Of a stretch of DNA of 64,000 nt, positions 34,603 to 49,839 are shown one piece after another. The DNA comes from Paludisphaera mucosa (lineage in GTDB: Bacteria > Planctomycetota > Planctomycetia > Isosphaerales > Isosphaeraceae). The notes under the pieces are model-generated. The model was not told the origin of the DNA. It searched no databases and saw only the letters and a list, made by a program, of their open reading frames with translations. The translations under genes and the position numbers were made by a program. The stretch's first letter is position 1; the number at the start of each line of letters is the position of its first letter. The stretch lies in the NCBI RefSeq assembly GCF_029589435.1, contig NZ_JARRAG010000002.1:4030001-4094000 (forward strand), read 5' to 3'.

Positions 34603-35085
34603 ATGTACGGCGGTCTCACCAAGCTCGCTCACGAAGGGGATGAGGCGGGCGTCCGGCGGATGCTCGACGAGGGGGTGCCCGCGGACGCGATCGACAACGG
34701 GCGGTTCAACGCGACGCCCCTCCAGGCCGCCGCCGGGGCGGGGCATCTGGAGATCGTCGAGCTGCTGCTGGACCGGGGCGCGAACGTGAACCACGTCGAC
34801 AACGACGGGTTCTCGCCGGTGACGACGGCCGCACGCGCGGGCAAGTGGCAGGTGGTGAAGCTGCTGGCGGCGCACGGCGGCGATTTCCGCACCCCGGACG
34901 CGACCGGCCGGAACGGCCACGACTACGTCCGCCGCTGCCGAGGCGCGCGGACCCGCGCCGCCATCCAGGCCGCGCTCGAGCGTCGGGGCGTGGCACCCGC
35001 GACCGACCCGGGGGCGACCGAACCTCTAGAAACAAGAAGCTCCCACCCCGCCGGGGCCGAATCCGGCGAGGGGGAGACTTCCTGA
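34603..35085 (+). CDS. Ankyrin-repeat protein, 160 aa
   Basis: ATG 34603 follows GGAGGAAG. Three to four ankyrin repeats span residues 3-110: LTKLAHEGDEAGVRRMLDEG, TPLQAAAGAGHLEIVELLLD, RGANVNHVDNDGFSPVTTAA and GKWQVVKLLAAHGGD. The C-terminal 45 residues are polar and disordered. Cytoplasmic protein-protein adaptor; partner unknown. A palindromic terminator lies between it and the convergent hydrolase gene. Confidence 0.88.
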   Translation: MYGGLTKLAHEGDEAGVRRMLDEGVPADAIDNGRFNATPLQAAAGAGHLEIVELLLDRGANVNHVDNDGFSPVTTAARAGKWQVVKLLAAHGGDFRTPDATGRNGHDYVRRCRGARTRAAIQAALERRGVAPATDPGATEPLETRSSHPAGAESGEGETS

Positions 35086-35098
35086 GGATGATTCGTGG

Positions 35099-35122
35099 CG
35101 TCGGGCGGAAGTCCGCCCGACG
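35099..35122. terminator. Bidirectional stem-loop between convergent genes
   Basis: CGTCGGGCGG (35099-35108) pairs perfectly with CCGCCCGACG (35113-35122), loop AAGT. It lies between the stops at 35085 (+) and 35124 (-), so it can serve both transcripts. No long T tract on either side. Confidence 0.65.
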
Positions 35123-35123
35123 A

Positions 35124-36002
35124 TTAGACGGCCGCCTTGACGCGCTGGAAGTGGGCGTGGACCTGGCGGGCCATCTGGTCGGCGTGGGTGACGAAGCCGA
35201 TGTGGCCGGCCCCCTCGATCGTCTCGAACCGGGCGTTCGAGATCTCCGACGCGAGCCGCTTCTGCCGCGAGGCCGGGATGATCGCGTCCTTGGAGCCCGC
35301 GAGGACCAGCGTGGGGACGTCCAGCCGCCACAGGCGGTCGGTCACGTCGAACTGTTCGAGCTGGCCGAGGCGCTGGGCCATGACCGCCTGGGGCGTCTCC
35401 CAGATCCGTTCGACGACGAAATCGGCCTGCGGGCCCGGCTCGGGCTTCTTCGCGTACAGCAGGTTGAGGAACTGGTTGATGAACGGGCTGTTCGGGGGCA
35501 GGGCGTAACGCTCCAGGACGTTCCGGACGATCCCCGAGGCGGTCGTCGCGCGGAACCGCGACTCGATCCCCTGGACGATCAGGGAGTCCAGCAGGCGAGG
35601 CTGTTCGACGGCCAGCTCCAGGGCGACGGCCCCGCCGAACGAGACGCCGAGGATCGACGGCCGCTCCAGGCCGAGCCGCTCGATCAGGCCGGCCAGGTCG
35701 GCGGCGTGCTGACCGATCTCGACGTAAGGTGTCCGGCTGGCCCCGAGCGGTCCACGGCCATGAGTGAGGTCGCCCCTGAGGCTGTAGGTGATGACCTGGC
35801 GATGCTGGGCCAGGCGGCGGAGCAGGGGCCGCGTCAACCGCCAGCCGCCCGCCATGCCGGGGACCACGATCAGCGGATCGCCGACGCCCATGCGGACCAC
35901 TTCGAAGTCGTCACCCTGAATGGTTACGCGACGGACCCGACGCGACCCGGCGTCGGGCACGATCGTCGACCATGAGTCACGCCATTTTGCAGAAAGCCGC
36001 AT
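35124..36002 (-). CDS. Alpha/beta-fold hydrolase
   Basis: 292 residues, ATG 36002 after GGGGGAGG. Oxyanion/HG-type loop VVPGMAGGW replaces HGxx. The nucleophile elbow is GVSFGG (Ser). The acid Asp sits in VLAGSKDAIIP and the catalytic His in IEGAGHIGF. No signal peptide. Substrate unknown; the fold covers esterases, haloalkane dehalogenases and C-C hydrolases. The cap region (about 150-215) is helical. The upstream 636 bases contain no gene. Confidence 0.88.
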   Translation of the reverse strand: MRLSAKWRDSWSTIVPDAGSRRVRRVTIQGDDFEVVRMGVGDPLIVVPGMAGGWRLTRPLLRRLAQHRQVITYSLRGDLTHGRGPLGASRTPYVEIGQHAADLAGLIERLGLERPSILGVSFGGAVALELAVEQPRLLDSLIVQGIESRFRATTASGIVRNVLERYALPPNSPFINQFLNLLYAKKPEPGPQADFVVERIWETPQAVMAQRLGQLEQFDVTDRLWRLDVPTLVLAGSKDAIIPASRQKRLASEISNARFETIEGAGHIGFVTHADQMARQVHAHFQRVKAAV

Positions 36003-36638
36003 TCCGCCTCCCCCGTCCGCAGCCAGTCGCCGACGGACCCGTCGTCGCTCGTGGAATCATCTCGAAGAATGCTGCTCGATGCTCTCGGAAGCATGGGTCG
36101 ACCCGAATGACCGGGTCCCCCAGTCTGGGAATTCGCTAAGACTCCATCGCACTTCATGTGCCCAGGGCGTTTCAGACCCCAATTCCGCGTCTCAATCCGA
36201 TGCCTGAGGAGAAATCGCAAACCCGACTGTCGAAATTTCGCCGAAGTCTCAGCGCCGAATCGAGCAACCCTCGTTACTGGCGATCAACTCGACACCCCTA
36301 CACTTTACCCATGTCATCTATTTTCATGAGATGGAGTAGAAATGGCCGACTTTGCGGATTGTGACCCCTGATTGAATGGACAGTTTGTCGATAATAGCGA
36401 TTTAACAGAACCTAGAGAGGTTGACCACTCAACACTTCGTCAGCGCCGAAAATCGTCGATCTTTCGTCACCGATATCCTTGATTTTCAGCGCCGAAATGG
36501 GTAGAGTCGACACCCGACATGCGGTCATCGGACGCGGTCCGGATGCTCCGTGCATCCTCCGGATTGCAACGATTGTCCGGACGATCGAATTGGGCCTCGG
36601 CATGGCCGTCCAGATCCCAGATCGAGAGAAGGTGGGCG
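36003..36638. other. Low-GC intergenic region upstream of a sigma-54 activator
   Basis: 636 bases of clearly lower GC than the flanks. No gene is supportable. It contains three copies of TCAGCGCCGAA (listed separately). I looked for a sigma-54 type TGGCAC-N5-TTGCW element and did not find one. It should carry the promoters of the divergent hydrolase and regulator genes. Confidence 0.5.
36249..36496 (+). repeat. Three copies of an 11-base motif
   Basis: TCAGCGCCGAA occurs at 36249-36259, 36440-36450 and 36486-36496, all in the same orientation inside the intergenic region. Chance occurrence of three exact 11-mers in 250 bases is unlikely. It may be a regulator binding site or remnant of a short dispersed repeat. 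Confidence 0.5.
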
Positions 36639-39767
<3,129 letters not shown>

Positions 39768-39806
39768 GGGCCGCGGGCCGACGGGTCCGGATCGGTTCGG
39801 GTCAGG

Positions 39807-40787
39807 TCACTTGGCGGCCGGCTCGGGGGTGAGCGTCATCTCCATCGTGTTGTTGACGGTCTGTTCGAGCGAGTTGGCCCCGGCGGTGATGAGCTGGACC
39901 ATCCTGACCTCGACGTGCGACCTGGCGATCCGCCCGTTCTGGGCGTCGAAGTCGAAGACGCCTTCGTTCTTCTGGTCCTTGATCTCGAAGCTGAGGTTGG
40001 GGTTCGCGGCGCCCTCGACGGCCATCTTGGCGGAGAGGTCGATCCGGACCTTGCTCGGGTCGCCGTCGACCGGCCCCTTCACGGTGTAGGTCTTCTCGGT
40101 CACGATCGTGCCGAGCTGCTGGACCGGGAGCTTCGACTGGTCGGTCCAGCCCTTGCCGTCCTCGACGGCCTGCTCGGGCAGCACGAGGCCCGACTGGGTG
40201 ATCATGTTCTTCATCGACTCTTCCGAGAAGAGGTTGGCCATCGGCCCGGTGAAGCTCTTCTTGAGGGCCTCGAGGGTCTTCTCGGGGATCGTGACCGATT
40301 TGATCTGGCCCCGGGGGTCCATCGACAGCTTGCACTCGAACCCGGCGAGGGCCTTGAAGATCGACACGACCTGGGCCGCGCGGGGGTCGTCGGGGACCTT
40401 GTCCTTGTCGGCGGAGTCGAACTCGACGGGGGCCTGGCCGTTCGCCTCCATCTTCACGCGGACGCGGTCGATGATCTGGGTCATCGTGGCCGCGCCCTCG
40501 GGCGAGACCTCCTCGACGATCCAGCGGATGTCGCTCGTCTGGTTGACGACCGAGCCGCCCTGGATCTGGGCGGACTTCATCTTGGTCTCGGTCTTCTGGA
40601 CCAGCGCGTAGCGGATGGTCTCGCCCTTCTGGAACTTCCAGCGCAGGGGGGCGGCGGCCCGGGCGGCCGGGGCGAGGCCGATCGCCAGGACCAGGGCCAG
40701 GCCGACGGCCGTCGCGAGCCGGGCGTCGCGGCGGAGGAGCGGGCGACGCCGGAGGGGCGTCGGGGTCTCGGGGAACGCGTGGGGCAT
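39807..40787 (-). CDS. Secreted DUF6263-like protein B
   Basis: 326 residues. Basic N terminus then signal peptide (LATAVGLALVLAIGLAPAARA). The mature part begins PLRWKFQKGETIRYALVQKT and ends NTMEMTLTPEPAAK, the layout of the DUF6263 family of putative lipid/ligand-binding beta proteins. It is paralogous over its whole length to the gene just upstream. Start ATG 40787 is chosen for signal-peptide length and an upstream GGAG. ATG 40880, overlapping the previous stop as ATGA, is the alternative and would imply coupling. Function unknown. Confidence 0.72.
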   Translation of the reverse strand: MPHAFPETPTPLRRRPLLRRDARLATAVGLALVLAIGLAPAARAAAPLRWKFQKGETIRYALVQKTETKMKSAQIQGGSVVNQTSDIRWIVEEVSPEGAATMTQIIDRVRVKMEANGQAPVEFDSADKDKVPDDPRAAQVVSIFKALAGFECKLSMDPRGQIKSVTIPEKTLEALKKSFTGPMANLFSEESMKNMITQSGLVLPEQAVEDGKGWTDQSKLPVQQLGTIVTEKTYTVKGPVDGDPSKVRIDLSAKMAVEGAANPNLSFEIKDQKNEGVFDFDAQNGRIARSHVEVRMVQLITAGANSLEQTVNNTMEMTLTPEPAAK

Positions 40788-40876
40788 CGGTCGGGACTCC
40801 AGGGTGCGAAACGGGCCGGCGGACGCGTCGGGCCCGCCCCGCGACGCGCGGGCGGCCGGACGCCGGGCGGACCGGG

Positions 40877-41869
40877 TCATCGGGGCGTTGGGGGGGCGGG
40901 AGGGGGAGGGGCGTCGGCCGCGGGGCCGGCGGCCGGGGGGACGAGCTTCAGCTCGATCCGGGCGGTCGTGGTCTGCTCGACCCGCTGGCCCTGGGCCGAG
41001 AAGGCCATCGTCAGGGCGTCGTCCAGGCGGCCCGATTCCACCAGGCCCCGCCGCGCGTCGAACGCGAAGGCGCCGGAGCCCGAGTGCTTCAAGAGCTTCA
41101 CCTCGAGCGCGGCCTCGGGGGCTTGCTGGACGGTGAAGCGCGTGTCCACGGCGACGTCGTGGACGCCCGCCTCGTCGGGCCGGGGGCCGCGGTCGGTGTA
41201 CGTCTTGTCGATGATCAAAGCGCCGAGCATCGGCATCGGGGCGGCGACCTGCCGGCTCCAGGTCGCGCCGGTCTCGACGGGAGCCTCGGGGAGGTAGGGG
41301 ACGGCCTGGATGATCAGGTTCCGGATCCCCTCCTCCGAGAAGACGGCCGCGCCGCCGATCGCGCCGGCCTGGCGGATCAGGGTTTGCAGGGGCTCGGAGA
41401 GCTTGACCTCGCCGACCTCGCCCCGGGCGCTCATCCGGAAGGCGACCTCGGAGCCGGCGAGCCCCTTGAGCAGGTCGACCAGCCGCGCGGTGAAGGGGCC
41501 GTCCCGGCGGGGGCCGTCGGCCGCGGTGTCGAACTCGAACGGGGACGGCAGGCCGTCGCCCACGATCCGGACGCGGACCCGGTCGATGGCGAGCTTCAGG
41601 TCGGCGGCGTCGGCCGCGGCCGACGCGACGGTCCAGTGGAAGTCGACCGCCTGCCGCCGCTCGGTGTGCACGCCCCGGCCCCCCTCGGGCTTCGATTCGA
41701 GGGTCGTCGTCTGCTCGAGCGTGTAGCGGACGACCTGGCCGGGCTCCAGCTTCCAGCGCAGGGCGACGGGCTCGCCGGCCGCGGCGGTCGCCGCGAGGGC
41801 GAGCAGCAGGCCGACGAACGGGGCTCGGGCGTTCCGGAGGGCCGTCCCTCCCCTCGCCGCATGCTTCAT
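40877..41869 (-). CDS. Secreted DUF6263-like protein A
   Basis: 330 residues with signal peptide (APFVGLLLALAATAAAGE). The mature part starts ALRWKLEPGQVVRYTLEQTT and shares with the downstream paralogue the blocks DRVRVRI, VDLLKGLAGSE, FSEEGIRNLI, LIIDKTYT and the end RVEQTTTARIELKLVP. The C terminus is Pro-rich. Start ATG 41869 is chosen from the signal peptide; the frame is open further upstream. Tandem duplication; role unknown, possibly an envelope binding protein. Confidence 0.72.
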   Translation of the reverse strand: MKHAARGGTALRNARAPFVGLLLALAATAAAGEPVALRWKLEPGQVVRYTLEQTTTLESKPEGGRGVHTERRQAVDFHWTVASAAADAADLKLAIDRVRVRIVGDGLPSPFEFDTAADGPRRDGPFTARLVDLLKGLAGSEVAFRMSARGEVGEVKLSEPLQTLIRQAGAIGGAAVFSEEGIRNLIIQAVPYLPEAPVETGATWSRQVAAPMPMLGALIIDKTYTDRGPRPDEAGVHDVAVDTRFTVQQAPEAALEVKLLKHSGSGAFAFDARRGLVESGRLDDALTMAFSAQGQRVEQTTTARIELKLVPPAAGPAADAPPPPAPPTPR

Positions 41870-41955
41870 GGAATCCGCGCCTCTTTCGACTCGGGACGCT
41901 CGCGCGGGGCCGCCGCGCAAGAATTCCAGCATACTCGTCGCCGTCGTCGAAATCA

Positions 41956-42645
41956 TCAGCGCGCGTCGGGGTCGTCGATGGATCGGTCGGGGGGGACCGG
42001 CTGGATGGGGTTCTCGCGGAGCCGATCGACGTCGTCGGGCCGCACCGTGTAGGCCAGCAGCGCGAAGTAGTAGAGCCCGTTGCAGGTGATCGCGGCCAGC
42101 AGGTTGCCCGTCAGCAGGCAGAGCGTCCCCAGGTACACGCCGAGCAGGAAGCCGATGAACGCGAAGGCGACCGAGATCGGCTGCAGCACGCCGAAGAGGA
42201 GGCTGGTGAGCGCCACCCCCCAGGCGTCGCCCAGCATCTCGGAGATGGCCGGCTGGAGGACCCCCCGGAAGAACATCTCCTGGCCGACCCCCATCGCGAC
42301 GGCGATCAGGACCAGGTCCTTCCAGGTGCAGTTGTCCACCAGCGGCACGATCTCCTCGTCGAGGGTCCGCCTGAGACCCGCGAAGAGCGGGAAGGGTCGA
42401 TGCAGCATGGCGATGACCAGCAAGGCCGGCGGCAGGGCGGCCGCCGCGCCCAGCAGGGCGGCGTCGACGTCCCAGCCGAAGTGCCTCAGAGGGGGGTGTC
42501 CGAACAGCCAGCCGGCCACGAGCGACATCGGTGCCAGGCCGCCCTCGAACAGGACGGCCAGCGTCATCATCGCGTCATGACCGGGGGCCTCGACGTCCGG
42601 ACCCGGCAACTCTCCCGAATCGCTCAAATCGTTGCGATCCTGCAT
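41956..42645 (-). CDS. CPBP (Rce1-like) family membrane protein lacking catalytic residues
   Basis: 229 residues with at least six hydrophobic helices. It matches the CPBP/CAAX-protease fold, but the three catalytic motifs are altered. EExxxR is QEMFFR (Gln122-Glu123 ... Arg127). FxxxH is FGVLQ (Gln155 for His). HxxxN is AITCN (Ala185 for His). It is therefore probably an inactive, scaffold-type member. Start ATG 42645 with GGAAG upstream; the frame is open to an ATG at 42705. It lies 86 bases upstream of the DUF6263 pair on the same strand. Confidence 0.8.
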   Translation of the reverse strand: MQDRNDLSDSGELPGPDVEAPGHDAMMTLAVLFEGGLAPMSLVAGWLFGHPPLRHFGWDVDAALLGAAAALPPALLVIAMLHRPFPLFAGLRRTLDEEIVPLVDNCTWKDLVLIAVAMGVGQEMFFRGVLQPAISEMLGDAWGVALTSLLFGVLQPISVAFAFIGFLLGVYLGTLCLLTGNLLAAITCNGLYYFALLAYTVRPDDVDRLRENPIQPVPPDRSIDDPDAR

Positions 42646-42909
42646 CCGCTGCTTCCGCAAGGCTGGGGCCGCATCTCGCCCGACCGACGGCCGGAGAGCC
42701 TCCATCTCGGCTCACATTCAGCTTAGCTCGCCGGGTCGCCGCTGTCGATCCTCGGCCAACGCTGCCTGCTGGGTTGCGTGCAGCCGCCGAACATCGGCGA
42801 ACGATTCGAAACGCCGCGGCCCCGGCCTCGCGTCGGTGAAGACGGCGGCTCGGGGCCGGGCGGGAAGGGATGCGGGGGTCGTCCGACGCCGCGGGGGCGG
42901 GCGTCGGAT

Positions 42910-44358
42910 TTACTGGGCGATGATGTTCTTGACCCGGGGGTCGGCCAGGCTGATCCGCCGCGACTGGAGCCCGCCGTTGCGGCGGATGACGTAGAGCAGG
43001 GCGGTGTCGGTCTGGACGGCCTCGGGCTGGCTCAGGACGTGGATGATGTGGTCGGGCCGGATCGTCTCCCAGTTGCGGTCGCCGATGTTCATCCCGACCA
43101 GGATGTCGCCGCGCTGCAGGAGCGCGGCGGCGGCCGGGCTGCCGGGCGAGACGGCCTGGATCAGCAGCCCGCCGCGGAGCTTCGGGTTGACCGCCGAGAC
43201 GTCGTCGCTGGAGGCCGGCGAGGTCCGCAGGCCGATCGAATCCCAGACCGGGTCGGCCTTGTCGTAGGCCGCCAGGGTGGTGCCGTCGGGGAGGGGGCGG
43301 ACTTCCAGGGCGAGGGCCGAGTCGACGCCGCCGCGGCGGATCACGACCTTCGAGGGCGTGCCGGGCCGGGCGTCGAGGAAGGCCCGCTCGACGTCGAGGG
43401 CGTTGGCGACCGACATCCCGCCGATCTGGACCAGCTCGTCGCCCGGCCGCAGGCCCGCGGCCTCGCCCGGGCTGCCGCGCTGGACGTCGGCCGCCACGAG
43501 CACCCGGTGCGCGCCCCGCAGGGTCTCGGCCGCGACGACGCCGTGCCAGGTGGCCGCCAGCCGCCGCGTGCTGAGCATCTCGGCGGCGACCCGCTTGACC
43601 TCGTCCATCGGCAGGGCGAAGCCGATCCCCTGGGCGCCGGCCCGGACCGCCACGTTGATCCCGATCAGCTCGCCCTCGATGTTGATCAGCGGCCCGCCCG
43701 AGTTCCCCGGGTTGATGGCCGCGTCGGTCTGGATCAGGTTGCGGTAGACCTGCTCGTCCGACAGCGTGACGTCGCGGTGCAGGGCGCTGACGATCCCCAC
43801 CGAGACCGTGTTCTCGTACCCGAAGGCGTTGCCGATCGTGAGCACCGGCTCGCCCACCATCAGGTCGGCCGAGGTGCCGATCTTGATCGCCGGCAGGGGG
43901 GACGTCGGCTCGATCTTGATGAGCGCCAGGTCCATGACGGGGTCGAACTGGAGCACCCGGGCGGGGTAGGTCGTCCCGTCCAGGAGCTGCACCTGCACGC
44001 CCGCCACCTTGTCGACGACGTGGTGGTTCGTGAGGATGTAGCCCCGGCCGTCGACGATGACGCCGCTCCCCATGCCATTGACGCGGGGCCGCTGGTTCTC
44101 CTCGGGCGAGAACGGCCAGCGGCTGCTCGACGCCGCCTTCTTCTCGCTCGAGATGTTGACCACGCAGGGCTGGGCCTTGCTCACCGCCTCGACGACCGCC
44201 GTCCGCCGGACCCCGACCGCCGACGGGTCGGAGCCCCACGCCGTCGCCGGCGGCGCGCCGACCGTCAGGACGCCCAGCACCAGCCCGACCCCCAGCCAGG
44301 GGCTCGTCAGGCCGGCTCGTCGGTCCCCCTCACCGCGGCGACTCCAGGGTATTAGCAC
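42910..44358 (-). CDS. HtrA/DegP-type periplasmic serine protease with PDZ domains
   Basis: About 482 residues. An N-terminal hydrophobic segment (WLGVGLVLGVLTVGAPPATA) serves as signal or anchor. The trypsin-like domain has the triad His113 (TNHHVVD), Asp143 (MDLALIKIE) and Ser220 (NPGNSGGPL). Two PDZ domains follow (RGSPGEAAGLRPGDELVQIG and GSPAAAALLQRGDILVGM). It degrades or refolds misfolded envelope proteins. GTG 44358 is chosen (GGGGAC upstream); ATG 44472 would add a basic 38-residue head. It stands alone between the kinase-TPR gene and the CPBP gene. Confidence 0.9.
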   Translation of the reverse strand: MLIPWSRRGEGDRRAGLTSPWLGVGLVLGVLTVGAPPATAWGSDPSAVGVRRTAVVEAVSKAQPCVVNISSEKKAASSSRWPFSPEENQRPRVNGMGSGVIVDGRGYILTNHHVVDKVAGVQVQLLDGTTYPARVLQFDPVMDLALIKIEPTSPLPAIKIGTSADLMVGEPVLTIGNAFGYENTVSVGIVSALHRDVTLSDEQVYRNLIQTDAAINPGNSGGPLINIEGELIGINVAVRAGAQGIGFALPMDEVKRVAAEMLSTRRLAATWHGVVAAETLRGAHRVLVAADVQRGSPGEAAGLRPGDELVQIGGMSVANALDVERAFLDARPGTPSKVVIRRGGVDSALALEVRPLPDGTTLAAYDKADPVWDSIGLRTSPASSDDVSAVNPKLRGGLLIQAVSPGSPAAAALLQRGDILVGMNIGDRNWETIRPDHIIHVLSQPEAVQTDTALLYVIRRNGGLQSRRISLADPRVKNIIAQ

Positions 44359-44712
44359 GATGTCGTCCCCAATGCCTTGAGCGTCGGCTTCCGTCCATGT
44401 CCCCCGGGTCCGACGACGTCCGCTCCGCCGCCCCCGAGGCCCTTCCGACGTGCTCTTGGATCGGTTGCCCACATTACCGGCTTGAGCCTAGTCGCCTGGA
44501 TACCTCCCAGCTTTTCTGCGTTCTGCAACTATCCATATAACGTGATCAAATTACCCATTTTGACGCCCGCAGGAGATGAATAAGCCGTCAGGTCGGGCGT
44601 CTGTTTGCAGGCTTTTCCTGATCGATGGCCGGAGGACGCGCCTCGTCGTTTCATCGCGCGAAGCCGACGCGGTCGTTCCGATGGGGCGGCGGCCGACGCC
44701 TCCAGGGTTGCT
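44359..44712. other. Intergenic region before the protease gene
   Basis: 354 bases between the kinase stop and the protease start (both minus strand). The part near 44500-44580 is AT-rich and is the likely protease promoter region. No gene seen. Confidence 0.4.
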
Positions 44713-48078
<3,366 letters not shown>

Positions 48079-48317
48079 CAAATCCTCCGCTGAAAAGCGA
48101 TTTTCCAGTTCAGCGTGAATTTTCCATGAACTCAATCAACCGGCGAAGCAAATTTTTCGATCACACCAGAATTCTCTGATACAACATGCCAAACAAGTCC
48201 AGGAGTGGGCTCAGGCACGCTTAGGTGGACGCGGCGAGGGAAAGAGCCCTGCGCAAGAGGCTCCATGAATCGTAAAACTAGAGGGGGGATGATCTGAGAC
48301 CACCGGAGCCGGGATGC

Positions 48318-48641
48318 ATGGCCGAGAAATCGCCGCGACGCCTCAAGCTGGAAGAGAGCCTTCGGGACGACCCCACGGACGCCTTCCTGCGCTATGGGCT
48401 GGCCGTCCAGTGCTTGCGCGAGGGGGACGTGGAGGAAGGGCGGGAGCGGCTGAAGGCCCTGATCGCCGACCGGCCCGACGACGAGGTCGCCGCGTATCAG
48501 CAGCTCGGGCAGTCGTACGCCGAGACGGAGGAGTTCGCGGCCGCGGCCGCGACGCTCCGCACGGGCGTGGCGAAGGCCCTGGCCCGGGGCGACCAGCACG
48601 CCGCCGCCGAGATGGGGGGGCTCCTTGACTCGCTCGATTGA
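48318..48641 (+). CDS. Small TPR-type protein, 107 aa
   Basis: ATG 48318. Helical repeat protein: RRLKLEESLRDDPTDAFLRY, GLAVQCLREGDVEEGRERLK, ALIADRPDDEVAAYQQLGQS, YAETEEFAAAAATLRTGVAK. It has two and a half TPR-like units and no signal peptide. Divergent from the kinase gene across 239 bases that include an AT-rich stretch (48080-48200), and 33 bases ahead of the dehydrogenase gene, so probably cotranscribed with it. Function unknown. Confidence 0.8.
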   Translation: MAEKSPRRLKLEESLRDDPTDAFLRYGLAVQCLREGDVEEGRERLKALIADRPDDEVAAYQQLGQSYAETEEFAAAAATLRTGVAKALARGDQHAAAEMGGLLDSLD

Positions 48642-48674
48642 CGCCGCACGCCGCGGGGCCGGGAGGGCCGGCGC

Positions 48675-49796
48675 GTGATCGGGCCCATCCTCTCGTCCGG
48701 GGGGGCGCCCGCGATCCCCCCCGGCACGAGCGAGTTCGCCTTCCCGAGCCCCCTCCGCATCGGGGTCGGCGCGGCCCGGGGCCTGGCGGCGGCCCTCGCG
48801 TCGCTGAGCGTCGCCCGGCCGCTGATCGTCACCGACGCGGGCCTGGTCGCCGCGGGCGTCGTCGACGAGGTGCGCGGGCCGCTCGCCGGCTCGGTCCTGT
48901 TCGCGGATCTGTCCCCCGACCCCAGCGACGCGGACGTCGACGGGGGGGCGGACCGGTATCGCGAGGCGGGCTGCGACGGCCTGGTCGGCCTCGGCGGCGG
49001 GGCCGCGATCGAGGCGGCCAAGGCGATCCGCTGGCGGCTCGGACTGCCGCCGCTGGTCGCGATCCCCACCACGGCCGGGGCCGGCGCCGAGGTCGTGCCG
49101 ACCGCCCGGATCCGCTCGGCCCGGACGCATTGCAAGCGGGACGTCGGCCGGGGGCCGCTGCTCCCCTCGCTGGCGATCTGCGACCCCCGCCTGGCCCTGA
49201 CCGCCCCGCCGGGCCTGACGGCGGCGACCGGCCTGGACGCGCTCTCGCATTGCCTGGAGAGCTACCTGGCGACGGGCTTCCATCCGCTCTGCGACGGCGC
49301 GGCGGTGGAGGGGATGCGCTACCTCTTCCGGGGCCTGGAGACGGCGGTGCAGAACGGCGCTGACGTCGAGGCCCGCTCGGCGATGACGGTGGGCTCGCTC
49401 CTGGGCGGGACGGCCTCGCAGAAGGGGCTGGGGGTGACGCACGCCCTGGCCTTCGCCGTCGAGATCGACGCGCCGGGGCAGCACGCGCCGCTCGTGGCGA
49501 TCCTGCTGCCGCACGCGCTGCGGTTCAACCGCGAGGCCGCCGAGGCCCGCATGGCCGACCTGGCCTCGCGAGTGGGCCTGGGCCGAGCGGGCGACGGGCC
49601 CGGCCACCTGATCACGCTCGTCGAGCTGCTCCGCGCCAACACGCCGCTGCCGCGCCGGCTGCGGGACGTCGACGGACCGGCCCGCGACCGCCTCGCCGAA
49701 TACGCCCGCCTGGCGCTGCTCGACCCCGGCCTCGTCGTGAACCCTCGGCCCTGCACGCAGGCCCTGCTGGAAGAGCTGCTCGACCGGGCGTGGTGA
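48675..49796 (+). CDS. Iron-containing alcohol dehydrogenase
   Basis: 373 residues, GTG 48675 with GGAGG eight bases upstream. Group III metal-dependent dehydrogenase. The N-terminal NAD(P) domain has GLGGGAAIEAAKAIRW and IPTTAGAGAEV. The metal ligands are visible in the C-terminal helical domain: Asp and His in TGLDALSHCLESY, His in GVTHALAF and His in GQHAPLVAILLPH. It oxidises or reduces an alcohol/aldehyde; the substrate cannot be told. Confidence 0.9.
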   Translation: MIGPILSSGGAPAIPPGTSEFAFPSPLRIGVGAARGLAAALASLSVARPLIVTDAGLVAAGVVDEVRGPLAGSVLFADLSPDPSDADVDGGADRYREAGCDGLVGLGGGAAIEAAKAIRWRLGLPPLVAIPTTAGAGAEVVPTARIRSARTHCKRDVGRGPLLPSLAICDPRLALTAPPGLTAATGLDALSHCLESYLATGFHPLCDGAAVEGMRYLFRGLETAVQNGADVEARSAMTVGSLLGGTASQKGLGVTHALAFAVEIDAPGQHAPLVAILLPHALRFNREAAEARMADLASRVGLGRAGDGPGHLITLVELLRANTPLPRRLRDVDGPARDRLAEYARLALLDPGLVVNPRPCTQALLEELLDRAW

Positions 49797-49839
49797 GCAG
49801 CCGTCGGAACCCGTCTTTCCCGCGAGGGGAGGTGCCGCG

